Under the pieces are notes generated by a model. It made no database searches. It had not been told where the DNA came from and saw only the letters and a list, made by a program, of their open reading frames with translations. Shown in pieces: positions 1-7,178 of a stretch of DNA of 10,943 nt (its first letter is position 1; each line of letters starts with the position of its first letter). A program made the translations under genes and the position numbers. The DNA lies in the NCBI GenBank assembly GCA_002696705.1, contig NZSH01000055.1, forward strand, positions 1 to 10,943. The letters are read 5' to 3'. Source of the DNA: Woeseiaceae bacterium. GTDB taxonomy: Bacteria; Acidobacteriota; Vicinamibacteria; Vicinamibacterales; UBA823.

Positions 1-2
1 GC

Positions 3-74
3 GCCTACATTGCATCTCAAGTCGCACGTTTTCGGGCTGGTGCTAAAGTTGGGTCTAAAAATGACACGCCTTGA
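3..74 (+). CDS. Possible C-terminal tail of an unidentified protein
   Basis: One plus-strand frame is open from the left edge to a TGA at 72-74 and would give a 23-residue tail that begins AYIASQVARF and ends KNDTP. The composition is protein-like, and the position just before a convergent minus-strand gene is reasonable for a gene end. Nothing in it identifies a family. Other frames are also open over this short stretch, including a minus-strand one, so this is a weak call. The remaining bases up to 117 contain a direct repeat of CCTGCC but no convincing terminator hairpin. Confidence 0.2.
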   Translation, partial: AYIASQVARFRAGAKVGSKNDTP

Positions 75-117
75 GAAAGCCGCGTAACAGCCTTCCTGCC
101 ATAACACACCTGCCTTT

Positions 118-774
118 TTAGTAAACCAGTTTATAAAAGAATAGTTTTTGCAATTCGAACAAACCAATGCGTAAAGTCGTGCGGTTCCGCCACCAGGTCT
201 CTGGATTAAAGTAGTCTACTGAGGTGGGATACATCGTCAACCTAACGTTTCGGTCACCAAATACACGCTGAAAAATATACAAGGCGCGCGCAGAATGAAA
301 TCTTGTTGTTACAAGAATAAGACTTCCGATGTTTGCATCGTCTACCCAATTTGCAACTAAATTGGCTTCGTCGAAAGTAGACTCAACACCTTCTTCTAGG
401 ACAACAATGGCATCATCCGGTACACCCAATTCACGCAATAGTAACAACTTGAATTCTTTCGGACTCGCAGGACTCACACTTCGCTGCCGCAGCATCTCGC
501 TGGACTGAGGTTCATAGCCAAGAGTCACAGCAACTCGTGGGGCATATCCATCCTTGTAAAGATCTGTCGCAACTATTTCGCGCTCCCCAAAATAACTGCC
601 GTCCAAAATCACAATCGCATCTGAAGCCTGAATAGGATCTACTACGATCATGAGTGAGCCTAGCCACGAGAGCACCGGCACACGAGCAATGTAGAGAGAC
701 CCAAGCAACATGCAAGTCATGAGGAATGCAGATGCTACAAATGATCTCCACCGTACTTTCAGCATGGCAACCAC
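118..774 (-). CDS. DUF218 (YdcF/SanA-like) membrane-anchored protein
   Basis: This encodes 218 residues. A hydrophobic segment at about residues 11-32 follows a basic N-terminus and suggests a single membrane anchor, with the rest of the protein outside the cytoplasm. The DUF218 fold is recognisable: a first strand with DAIVILDG (52-59), a helix leading to the LYKDGYAPR region (72-80), a GVPDDAIVVLEEG segment (117-129), the S-T-x-x-E-A-N helix (132-138) and LVTTRFHSARA (154-164) with H160 and R163. DUF218 members include YdcF and the envelope proteins SanA and ElyC. Their exact reactions are poorly defined, so no reaction is assigned here. The chosen start is GTG at 774, preceded by GGGGAG (791-786) at an 11-base spacing. 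An ATG three codons in, at 765, is the alternative. It follows the sulfatase gene after 45 bases and is probably the last gene of the operon. Confidence 0.8.
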   Translation of the reverse strand: MVAMLKVRWRSFVASAFLMTCMLLGSLYIARVPVLSWLGSLMIVVDPIQASDAIVILDGSYFGEREIVATDLYKDGYAPRVAVTLGYEPQSSEMLRQRSVSPASPKEFKLLLLRELGVPDDAIVVLEEGVESTFDEANLVANWVDDANIGSLILVTTRFHSARALYIFQRVFGDRNVRLTMYPTSVDYFNPETWWRNRTTLRIGLFELQKLFFYKLVY

Positions 775-819
775 TTTGACTTTAACTCCCCTTTTTTAAA
801 CCACGCAAATCCGTCATCT

Positions 820-2274
820 TCACTTTTCTGGATATGGGAACAATGTCGAGTGCACATGTGCCGCATTCATGTGCGTAGCCATCTCCCCAACAATATTGGG
901 GTGTTCGCTGGCAACGTTACGTGTTTCACTGGGATCAATGACTAAATTATAAAGCTCAATTCGATCGTCACCCTTCCCTTTTCGACTGAAACGCACCCCT
1001 TTCCAATCGCCCAGTCTGACAGCTTGTTTCCAGATCTGCTCGTGATATACAGACGGGTGAAACTCCCAATAGAGATACTCGTGTTGCTCTTGAGGATCTC
1101 CTTGTAACGTTGGCATGAACGATATCCCATCGAGATCTTCAGGTATCATCACACCCGCCAAATCCAAAAGTGTTGGTGTGACATCCCAAAACGCTGATAT
1201 ATGCTCACTCACCGTTCCAGCACTTACAGCTCCTGTCCATCGGGCTATCATCGGCACCCGAATACCACCTTCATACAAATCGAGCTTGAACCCACGCAAG
1301 CCGCCGTTGCTGTTAAAGAAACGAGGGTCGGCCCCTCCCTCTTGATGTGGTCCATTATCACTACTAAAAATAATTAGCGTTTGCTCCGACAGTCCCAATT
1401 CATCTACAAGATCGACGATGCGACCAACATCTCGATCGAGTCTTGAAACCATTCCTGCAAAAGCGGCCCGTGGAGTTGGTTGCCTAATATACCGCCCTTG
1501 TCTTTCCGAAACATGCTCTTTAAAACGACCGCGATAAGGTTCCATTGAGTCATCAGGTACGTCGAGACCTGCATGTGGAATCGTGAGCGGCACATACAGG
1601 AAAAAAGGCCCATCTCGCGTCCGCTCAATAAAGCCAAGCGTCTCGTCAATCAGCAAGTCGTGACTATACAGGCCACGAGCTTCGTCTTGGTTTGCTGCTA
1701 GATGCACAATTTCTTCATTACGCCATAGGTGGTCTGGGTAGTAGGAATGCGCCTCGCGTTGACAGTTATATCCAAAAAAATAGTCAAAGCCCTGACGTGT
1801 CGGCACACCTTCGGTGTCCGGAGCTCCAAGACCCCATTTACCAATCGCTGCAGTCTCATATCCAACGTCACGCAAACGTTCTGCAAGTGTGATTCGACTA
1901 TCAGGAATTGGTTGTTGTCCTTCGGGTTCAATTTCTAGATTCCCACGAATGGTGGTGTGTCCAGTGTGTAAGCCAGCCATCAATGACGCCCGAGATGGCG
2001 CACACACAGGGGCTCCCGCATAATGCTGGGTAAACACCATTCCTTCTGTTGCTAATTGATCAAGCCGCGGCGTGCTGATTACCTCCTGCCCATAAACGCC
2101 AAGATCGCCATAACCAAGATCGTCTACCAATATGTAAATTATGTTCGGTCGTACGGGTTTCAGTTGGGTTTCATCCGCTGGTGGCTGTCCAGATGCACAC
2201 ATGACGGACAGGAGCATGCTCATTAACGGGACTGCCCGTTTCGTGGAACGTAGCAGCAGGAACGCTTTGACCAT
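820..2274 (-). CDS. Secreted type I sulfatase (arylsulfatase family)
   Basis: This 484-residue protein belongs to the formylglycine-dependent sulfatase family, which hydrolyses sulfate esters. The N-terminus has two basic patches and a hydrophobic run at about 16-28, consistent with export to the periplasm or beyond. The metal-binding start of the domain is VDDLGYGD (50-57) with D51 and D52. The modification motif C-A-P-S-R is at 91-95, where C91 would be converted to formylglycine. The second signature is GYETAAIGKWGLG (138-150) with K146. Other expected active-site elements are H234, the SSDNG segment with D306 and N307 (304-308), and K330. Length and motif order are complete. The natural substrate cannot be read from the sequence, and no formylglycine-generating enzyme is in the window, so maturation must come from elsewhere. 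I see no good ribosome-binding site before the ATG at 2274. The gene lies 50 bases after the peptidase gene and 45 before the DUF218 gene. Confidence 0.93.
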   Translation of the reverse strand: MVKAFLLLRSTKRAVPLMSMLLSVMCASGQPPADETQLKPVRPNIIYILVDDLGYGDLGVYGQEVISTPRLDQLATEGMVFTQHYAGAPVCAPSRASLMAGLHTGHTTIRGNLEIEPEGQQPIPDSRITLAERLRDVGYETAAIGKWGLGAPDTEGVPTRQGFDYFFGYNCQREAHSYYPDHLWRNEEIVHLAANQDEARGLYSHDLLIDETLGFIERTRDGPFFLYVPLTIPHAGLDVPDDSMEPYRGRFKEHVSERQGRYIRQPTPRAAFAGMVSRLDRDVGRIVDLVDELGLSEQTLIIFSSDNGPHQEGGADPRFFNSNGGLRGFKLDLYEGGIRVPMIARWTGAVSAGTVSEHISAFWDVTPTLLDLAGVMIPEDLDGISFMPTLQGDPQEQHEYLYWEFHPSVYHEQIWKQAVRLGDWKGVRFSRKGKGDDRIELYNLVIDPSETRNVASEHPNIVGEMATHMNAAHVHSTLFPYPEK

Positions 2275-2324
2275 GTTATTTAAGGTGAGAACTCAAAAAG
2301 GAAATCAAGCGAGCATCCCCTCTA

Positions 2325-4301
2325 TTATTTGACGTAACGATCGTACCAATCTAGATATCGCTCGTACCGATCGCGTTGGAAGGTCGGGCGTCGAATGCCG
2401 TGACTCTGCCCTGGATAAATCACTAGTTCCGTGTCACGGCCAAGGCGTCGCAATGCCTGATAGAGTTGCTCTGAATTCAGAGCTGGTACATTCCAATCGT
2501 CCTCGCCGACCATAACAAGTGTCGGAGTGGTTATCTTTTCGACCTGAAAAAACGGCGATAGATGGATCCACAGCTCCGTGTTTTGCCACGGAAGTCCCAG
2601 TTCAGCCTCCCACTGTCGCTGGTAATGATCCGTTCCATAATTGGACAAGTAATTAACCTCACTCGCTCCGGTAATCGCAGCCTGAAACCGACCAGTCTTA
2701 GTAATTACATAGTTTGTGAGAATTCCACCGTAACTCCAGCCTCCCACACCAAGGCGACTCGGATCGGCAACATTCCTTTCAATCACGTAATCAACCGCTG
2801 CCATGACATCGTCAAAATCTTTGTTCCCCCAATCGGCCCAAATCGCGCGAGAGAACGCAAAGCCATACCCAGAGGAACCCCTTGGATTTGCTGCCACAAC
2901 CGCGTAACCTCTCGCCGCAAATAACTGCCACTCAAAACGAAAGGCAGTCGAGTACTGACTGACCGGTCCACCATGTATGCGAAGTAACGTCGGCAAGCTG
3001 GTCCCGTTAAGCTGGTCAGGTGGCCGGGTCAGAAATCCGCCAATAGGGGTGCCGTCAGTGCTACTCGCCGTAAATCTTTCCACGGGTGCGAGCATGATAC
3101 CTGCGAGGTGTGCATCATTCACATGCGAAATTCGAATCAGACCTAAATCGTCCACACGTGAAATTTCAGCCGGATAGGTTGGCTGACTTTCAAGAACAAC
3201 CAAGCGATCACTAGACCCAAGATGAAATCTTGAAATATTGCGTTCACCGGCAACAATCCGTTCAACGTCACCACCACTAACGGGGACCTTCGCAAGATGA
3301 CGATTCCCTTCATCCTCAAGCAGAAACAGTACGTGCTGGCCATCATTCGTTATCTGCGGTGAACCACCATTACGATCCAAGTCTGATCCGAGAAACTGCG
3401 GCGACCCGCCAGTCGTGGGAATCACCGCGATATACCGTGGTGCGTACCAGATATCGGCCGGATCTCCTCCAGCCACATAGGCAACGAAAGTGCCATCAGG
3501 ACTAAATGCTGGAGAGTTGTCACTTCCGTCTGAATCGGTCAACTGTAGAAGCGGTGCATCGGGGCGTGCGTCCATGAGAAAAATATCAGTATTTGCATTC
3601 GAGTCTGGAACTTCCGTCCGATTACTGACAAACACCAATCGTGCACCATCTGGAGACCAGGCAGGAGAAACGTCATCATACGGTCCATCGGTTATCTGGA
3701 TGCTTTCCTTCGTCCTGACATCAAACAAATGGAGATGTCGATATTGGTCTGTAAGATACCCTTGCCCATCGCGCTTTATCTGGAGACGAGTCACCACAAT
3801 CGGTTGAGGTGTGTCGTCGTCACTGGATGCTTCCGGTTTAGGATCTCTAACTACGACAACTAATTTCGCTCCATCTGGCGACCAACTAAACGCTGAGACA
3901 CTGCCTTTATAGTTCGTCAGACGAGTCGCCTCACCTCCCCGACGATCCAAAATCCAGACTTCTGTCCCTTCGTCATCTCGTGAAGACAAGAATCCGAGAT
4001 ATCGACCATCTGGACTCCATCGTGGGGCTGTCTCCGAACGGTCGCTTGTGGTCAAACGAATGGCATCCTCTGCCGGATCGCTGAGAGACGACATAAAGAT
4101 ATCTGTATCACTTCGATCTGCGTCAATATCGAGCTGAGACACCGTATAGGCGACCCAGTCACCGTCAGGACTAACCCTCGGCGCCCCAACAGTGCGTAAC
4201 TCAAACAAGTCGTCGATTTCTAACAACCGCGTCTGTGGTGTAACACTGGTCGCAAAACTGCTGAACAGCACGAGTGCACAGCTTGTCAGAATGATTCTCA
4301 T
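2325..4301 (-). CDS. Secreted S9 (prolyl oligopeptidase) family serine peptidase
   Basis: This 658-residue protein has the two-domain layout of S9 peptidases. Residues 1-22 look like a Sec signal peptide. About 25-400 form a beta-propeller built of TolB/WD40-like repeats, seen as SPDG-type blades near 44, 96, 141, 216 and 267, with a degenerate one near 315. The C-terminal alpha/beta hydrolase domain runs from about 408 to the end. It has the oxyanion region RIHGGP (441-446), the nucleophile elbow GWSYGG (521-526) with S523, the acid GEDDWNVP (599-606) with D602 the likely aspartate, and H634 in GQSHG. The catalytic triad is therefore complete. Family members are acylaminoacyl- or dipeptidyl-peptidase-like and act on short peptides; the subfamily here is not fixed by sequence alone. 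ATG at 4301 is preceded by AGGGAA (4312-4307) at a 5-base spacing. It sits 29 bases after the PLP-enzyme gene. Confidence 0.92.
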   Translation of the reverse strand: MRIILTSCALVLFSSFATSVTPQTRLLEIDDLFELRTVGAPRVSPDGDWVAYTVSQLDIDADRSDTDIFMSSLSDPAEDAIRLTTSDRSETAPRWSPDGRYLGFLSSRDDEGTEVWILDRRGGEATRLTNYKGSVSAFSWSPDGAKLVVVVRDPKPEASSDDDTPQPIVVTRLQIKRDGQGYLTDQYRHLHLFDVRTKESIQITDGPYDDVSPAWSPDGARLVFVSNRTEVPDSNANTDIFLMDARPDAPLLQLTDSDGSDNSPAFSPDGTFVAYVAGGDPADIWYAPRYIAVIPTTGGSPQFLGSDLDRNGGSPQITNDGQHVLFLLEDEGNRHLAKVPVSGGDVERIVAGERNISRFHLGSSDRLVVLESQPTYPAEISRVDDLGLIRISHVNDAHLAGIMLAPVERFTASSTDGTPIGGFLTRPPDQLNGTSLPTLLRIHGGPVSQYSTAFRFEWQLFAARGYAVVAANPRGSSGYGFAFSRAIWADWGNKDFDDVMAAVDYVIERNVADPSRLGVGGWSYGGILTNYVITKTGRFQAAITGASEVNYLSNYGTDHYQRQWEAELGLPWQNTELWIHLSPFFQVEKITTPTLVMVGEDDWNVPALNSEQLYQALRRLGRDTELVIYPGQSHGIRRPTFQRDRYERYLDWYDRYVK

Positions 4302-4330
4302 TGGAATTCCCTGATGTGAAAGTTGTGGTT

Positions 4331-5542
4331 TTATACCAACCGAGCCGCAGTTTCGAGGAAGATGTCGATATCAGACTCCGTATTGAACAAGGCTGCCCCA
4401 ACACGAATCTGTCGGCCCCCTTCCCGAAAGGTCAATTGAATATTGGCTTCGTCAAACAATTGTGTGGCCACTTCGGAATCAATTGGGTTCTCAAACGCAA
4501 CGATTGCTGTTTGATTACCCTCCGGGGTGACAGGCCGAAGCCCTAACTCAACCAAACCCTGTCGAACCCGTTGAGCCAATGCAACACCGTGTGCATGAAT
4601 GCGGTCTATGCCAATCCGTTCTAAATACTCTAGACCTGCACCGAGTTCATAGAATGCCGCAAACGCCGGCGTCGCATACTCTAATTTCCTTGCTCCTGTA
4701 TGAAATTCGTACTGATAATTTGGGAGCTCTCTTTTGACCTGCAGAAATCCACGGCGATCAGGAGGAACCCGGTCGAGAATCGATTCCCGCACAAAGCACG
4801 GAGCTATTCCATACCCGCCGAGCAACCATTTGTAGGTACCGCTTGCAAAACAGTCGATCGGTGTCTGCTGCACATCGATTGGCACCATCCCAGTAGCCTG
4901 TATCGCATCAGCATACAGGTAGGCCCCTTTTGAATGCGCCAGATCTGCTAAGCCGTCCACGTCATGCAGAAACCCATTTTGATGTGCGACCCAAGCCACC
5001 GAAATTAGTCGAGTGCGATCATCCACGAGAGGTTCAAATGCCGTTACAGGGACAGCACCAGCTACGGCCTTGGCGATCCGCAACTCAATGCCAAGCTCTT
5101 GCTCCAGATGACGGTAAAGAATGTATGACGTGGAAAAATGCAACTCATCCAGGACAACATTGTCGCCCGCCTTGAGGTCGAGCGCGTGGGCGATGGTGTT
5201 TTCACCATCACTGGTTGCCGACAAAAACCCAATCTCCTGAGGACTGGCGTTGACAAGTTTGGCAAATCGATTCCTGACGGATTCCTTTTGTTCGAGCATC
5301 GCCCCAAGTGGAACCGGCTGGCGCGCCTTCGCGTTGTTGAATTGACTGACGGCTTCAGTTGCTGTCCGTGGGCTCGGTGTAATGTAAGGCGCATTCAAAT
5401 ATGTGCCAGTTTCCACTACTGGGAAATCATCTCGTACCCCAAGTGGGTCACTGCCGTCTTGAGCCTGAACACCTTGTCCTAACGCAGTTACCGTCAAACC
5501 TGCTGATGCAGTTTCAAGAAATTCACGGCGATTTATCATCAT
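4331..5542 (-). CDS. Tat-exported class V PLP-dependent enzyme
   Basis: This 403-residue protein belongs to the aminotransferase class V superfamily (cysteine desulfurase, isopenicillin N epimerase and kynureninase-like fold). The N-terminus NRREFLETASAG (4-15) is a twin-arginine signal, followed by a moderately hydrophobic stretch and an Ala-rich cleavage region near 22-28, so the folded holoenzyme is predicted to be exported. PLP-site elements are the phosphate-binding SATSDGENT region (108-116), H135, the ring-contacting D212 with Q215 (YADAIQATG), and the Schiff-base K238 in SGTYKWLLGG (234-243). The C-terminal pattern IRVGAALFNTESDID (379-393) is also class V. The mobile loop that carries the catalytic cysteine in desulfurases reads FREGGRQ (372-378) and has no cysteine, so a cysteine-desulfurase role is unlikely. 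An epimerase, lyase or transaminase role is possible. There are two ATGs, at 5542 and 5539. GAGG (5547-5544) is better spaced for 5539, giving 402 residues. The gene begins 39 bases after the YIP1 gene. Confidence 0.88.
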   Translation of the reverse strand: MMINRREFLETASAGLTVTALGQGVQAQDGSDPLGVRDDFPVVETGTYLNAPYITPSPRTATEAVSQFNNAKARQPVPLGAMLEQKESVRNRFAKLVNASPQEIGFLSATSDGENTIAHALDLKAGDNVVLDELHFSTSYILYRHLEQELGIELRIAKAVAGAVPVTAFEPLVDDRTRLISVAWVAHQNGFLHDVDGLADLAHSKGAYLYADAIQATGMVPIDVQQTPIDCFASGTYKWLLGGYGIAPCFVRESILDRVPPDRRGFLQVKRELPNYQYEFHTGARKLEYATPAFAAFYELGAGLEYLERIGIDRIHAHGVALAQRVRQGLVELGLRPVTPEGNQTAIVAFENPIDSEVATQLFDEANIQLTFREGGRQIRVGAALFNTESDIDIFLETAARLV

Positions 5543-5581
5543 GCCTCGCTAAACAGTCTCGAACGAAGAAACCCAGAATCT

Positions 5582-6142
5582 TTAGCCAAAAAGTCCGAGG
5601 CCAAAAAGGAGTCCTAGGAATAAGTTCAATAGAGCTCCTGAGACCACCAATCCCACAAAACACACTGCCCCGGCACGAAAGGTACTCTTATAATCGAGTG
5701 CCTGTCGAACGGCTACAGTCATTGTGATTAGGATCCAGACAGATATCACCAACCCTAGGACTCCGCCAAGCGTCCCATTAAAGCCAAAACCAGGAAAGAT
5801 TCCTATGAGAAGCAGTAGCCGTGGGGATTGCGCAAATCCCATCGTCCGTAAGAGCTCCCCATGGTCCGCGCGTGTTTGAGGCTCTGGGAATAAACGAGCA
5901 CCAATGAAGTAGTTTATAAAAGCCCAAACGAACCAAGAACTTAAGGCCAGAACCACCAAGATCAGAAATTCACCCACACTTGGGGTTCCTAGACCGCCCG
6001 TGTAACCAATACCCATAGCGACAGCCGACAGACATACAACAGCCATCGCCTGTCCGGTAGCACTCGTATCGGCCTCTACTTCCTCATAGATTGCGACATT
6101 AAGCTTCGCTGCTCCGGTCATTCGGCCAATGAAATTTGTCAC
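5582..6142 (-). CDS. YIP1-family polytopic membrane protein
   Basis: This encodes 186 residues that are mostly hydrophobic. About five membrane segments are visible, at roughly 32-50, 57-81, 105-122, 126-147 and 157-184. The short cytoplasmic-looking N-terminus has the acidic patch YEEVEADTSATGQA, which is typical of bacterial YIP1-domain proteins. The loop after the second segment, ending FPEPQTRADHGELLRTMGFAQSP (about 85-107), is the most family-like part. Bacterial YIP1 proteins are widespread but have no settled function, and none is assigned here. The GTG start at 6142 is fixed by a strong AAGGAGG at 6155-6149 with a 6-base spacing; an ATG at 6147 is too close and runs into TGA after two codons. 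It is the first gene of the five-gene minus-strand set. Confidence 0.8.
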   Translation of the reverse strand: MTNFIGRMTGAAKLNVAIYEEVEADTSATGQAMAVVCLSAVAMGIGYTGGLGTPSVGEFLILVVLALSSWFVWAFINYFIGARLFPEPQTRADHGELLRTMGFAQSPRLLLLIGIFPGFGFNGTLGGVLGLVISVWILITMTVAVRQALDYKSTFRAGAVCFVGLVVSGALLNLFLGLLFGLGLFG

Positions 6143-6148
6143 GTCATG

Positions 6149-6155
6149 CCTCCTT
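6149..6155 (-). promoter_or_regulatory. Strong ribosome-binding site of the YIP1 gene
   Basis: AAGGAGG lies 6 bases before a GTG. It decides the start of the YIP1 gene at 6142, because the overlapping ATG at 6147 leads only to ATG-ACG-TGA. Confidence 0.8.
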
Positions 6156-6176
6156 GATTGGTCTCTGATTCACCCA

Positions 6177-6205
6177 AAGCATCATAGCTCACACCATCAA
6201 GCATC
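6177..6205. repeat. Pair of AAGCATC direct repeats, possible operator
   Basis: AAGCATC occurs at 6177-6183 and again at 6199-6205, 22 bases apart or about two helical turns. An inverted GATGC follows at 6232-6236. The two direct copies overlap the -10 and -35 boxes of the candidate minus-strand promoter, so a regulator bound here could block it. Seven-base repeats can arise by chance. Confidence 0.25.
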
Positions 6206-6208
6206 CAA
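6181..6208 (-). promoter_or_regulatory. Candidate promoter of the five-gene minus-strand operon
   Basis: Read on the minus strand, TTGGAT (6208-6203) and TATGAT (6186-6181) are separated by 16 bases. The -10 box matches five of six consensus bases, while the -35 is weak with three of six. Transcription would begin near 6174, leaving a leader of about 32 bases before the GTG at 6142, which is sensible with the strong ribosome-binding site. It is called by eye only. Confidence 0.3.
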
Positions 6209-6237
6209 AATCGGTAGCCTTCTATGAAGGTGATGCA

Positions 6238-6266
6238 TTGTTCTCATTCGCTCCAGCGCCTACAAT
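6238..6266 (+). promoter_or_regulatory. Candidate promoter of the exonuclease gene
   Basis: TTGTTC (6238-6243) and TACAAT (6261-6266) are spaced by 17 bases. The -10 matches five of six consensus bases and the -35 three of six. Transcription would start near 6273, about 40 bases before the ATG at 6313. This agrees with the downstream start and would exclude the TTG at 6238. Confidence 0.35.
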
Positions 6267-6312
6267 AATCGAAACTCATAGAGCGTTTCACAAAAGGCCA
6301 GGAACAACTGCC

Positions 6313-7140
6313 ATGAACGATACTGTTTCGTTGAAAACAATTTTGCAAGAGATTGCCGAAACGCTCAATATTACTCAACCCTTAACAATCCTGGATGTTG
6401 AAACCACTGGACTCTCATTCAAGGCGGACCGCATTATCCAAGTAAGCTTTTCGACCGTAACACCCTCTAAGGAGGTCTCGACTCGAACTCGCCTGATTAA
6501 CCCAGAGATGCCAATCCCAAAAGCGGCGACCGCGATTCACGGCATTACAGATGCGGATGTCGCAGATGAACCGACCTTCCAACGCATTGCAAAGTCTCTC
6601 GCGGAATCATTACATGGACATGACTTTATCGGCTACAACTTCCGCTTCGATCAAGGGATGTTGAAGGCTGAGTTTGACCGAACCGACGTTCCATCGCCTG
6701 TTGTCGACACGGCGGTCATTGACCCCTTTCGATTATGGCAACATCTCGAAACACGCACACTCTCAGATGCGGTTGAACATTTTTATGGAACAAAGCCGGA
6801 AAACGCTCACCGCGCAGATGTGGACGTAGACTCTACAGCCAGAGCATTTGTCGGACAGCTCCGCACAAACAAACTTCCGCTCTCCATTCAGGATCTTCAT
6901 AACATCACACAGCCACGGGATTGGCTGGACCCGGATGGGAAAATCATCTGGCGGGACGGCGCAGCAAGACTTAATTTCGGTAAATATAGGGGCCAAACAC
7001 TAGAAGAGGTTCAGAAAAAAGAAGAAAAATATTTCGACTTCATTTTGAAAAAAGATTTTTCAGACAAGGTTAAGAAGATCATCGCAGCAGCAGCCAAAGG
7101 TGATTATCCTAAAGCACCATCCCACCTCGACAACGACTAA
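6313..7140 (+). CDS. DEDDh 3'-5' exonuclease with ExoX-like C-terminal domain
   Basis: From the ATG at 6313 this is 275 residues. The exonuclease domain starts with LDVETTGL (Exo I; D28 and E30), continues with HGITDADV near 76-83, then YNFRFD (Exo II; D113), and ends with HRADVD (Exo III; H166 and D171 in H-x4-D spacing). All five DEDDh metal-binding and catalytic positions are present. Such enzymes remove nucleotides from DNA 3' ends. After a linker, NFGKYRGQTLEEVQKKEEKY (about 221-240) resembles the small C-terminal domain of E. coli exodeoxyribonuclease X. The whole layout is therefore ExoX-like, though longer than the 220-residue E. coli enzyme. It is not a PolIII epsilon chain or a polymerase fusion. 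AGGAA (6300-6304) lies 8 bases before the ATG. A TTG at 6238 would add 25 residues and has an AGGTGAT in front, but the extension lacks family character. It stands alone and diverges from the YIP1 operon. Confidence 0.88.
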   Translation: MNDTVSLKTILQEIAETLNITQPLTILDVETTGLSFKADRIIQVSFSTVTPSKEVSTRTRLINPEMPIPKAATAIHGITDADVADEPTFQRIAKSLAESLHGHDFIGYNFRFDQGMLKAEFDRTDVPSPVVDTAVIDPFRLWQHLETRTLSDAVEHFYGTKPENAHRADVDVDSTARAFVGQLRTNKLPLSIQDLHNITQPRDWLDPDGKIIWRDGAARLNFGKYRGQTLEEVQKKEEKYFDFILKKDFSDKVKKIIAAAAKGDYPKAPSHLDND

Positions 7141-7150
7141 GGCGTAGCCT
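7140..7150. other. Small hairpin between convergent genes
   Basis: AGGC-GTA-GCCT forms a four-base-pair stem with a three-base loop, starting at the last base of the exonuclease stop codon in the 38-base space between two convergent genes. No T-run follows on either strand, so it is not a convincing intrinsic terminator. No better one is seen here. Confidence 0.2.
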
Positions 7151-7178
7151 CTCCGCACACATTAAGAAAATAGTCGAT

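Noticed and set aside
75..117. Intrinsic terminator after the DUF218 gene
   Set aside because: There is a T-run on the plus strand and a repeated CCTGCC, but the repeats are direct rather than inverted, so no stem forms.
820..2274. Sulfatase as a lipoprotein
   Set aside because: The only N-terminal cysteine, at residue 26, follows S-V-M, which does not fit the lipobox.
2275..2324. Terminator or short gene between the peptidase and sulfatase genes
   Set aside because: The minus strand has a GAGGGG followed at once by ATG-CTC-GCT-TGA, but this three-codon frame has no proper spacing and no hairpin is present.
5138..5482. Plus-strand reading frame of 114 codons inside the PLP-enzyme gene
   Set aside because: It is antisense to a well-supported enzyme, has no recognisable domain, and looks like a shadow of that gene's codon pattern.
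4331..5542. Cysteine desulfurase (SufS/IscS type)
   Set aside because: The fold and PLP lysine fit, but the cysteine-bearing loop is absent and the protein has an export signal.
6313..7140. DNA polymerase III epsilon subunit
   Set aside because: The exonuclease motifs are shared, but the C-terminal FGKYRG domain matches ExoX, and no polymerase-binding tail is seen.
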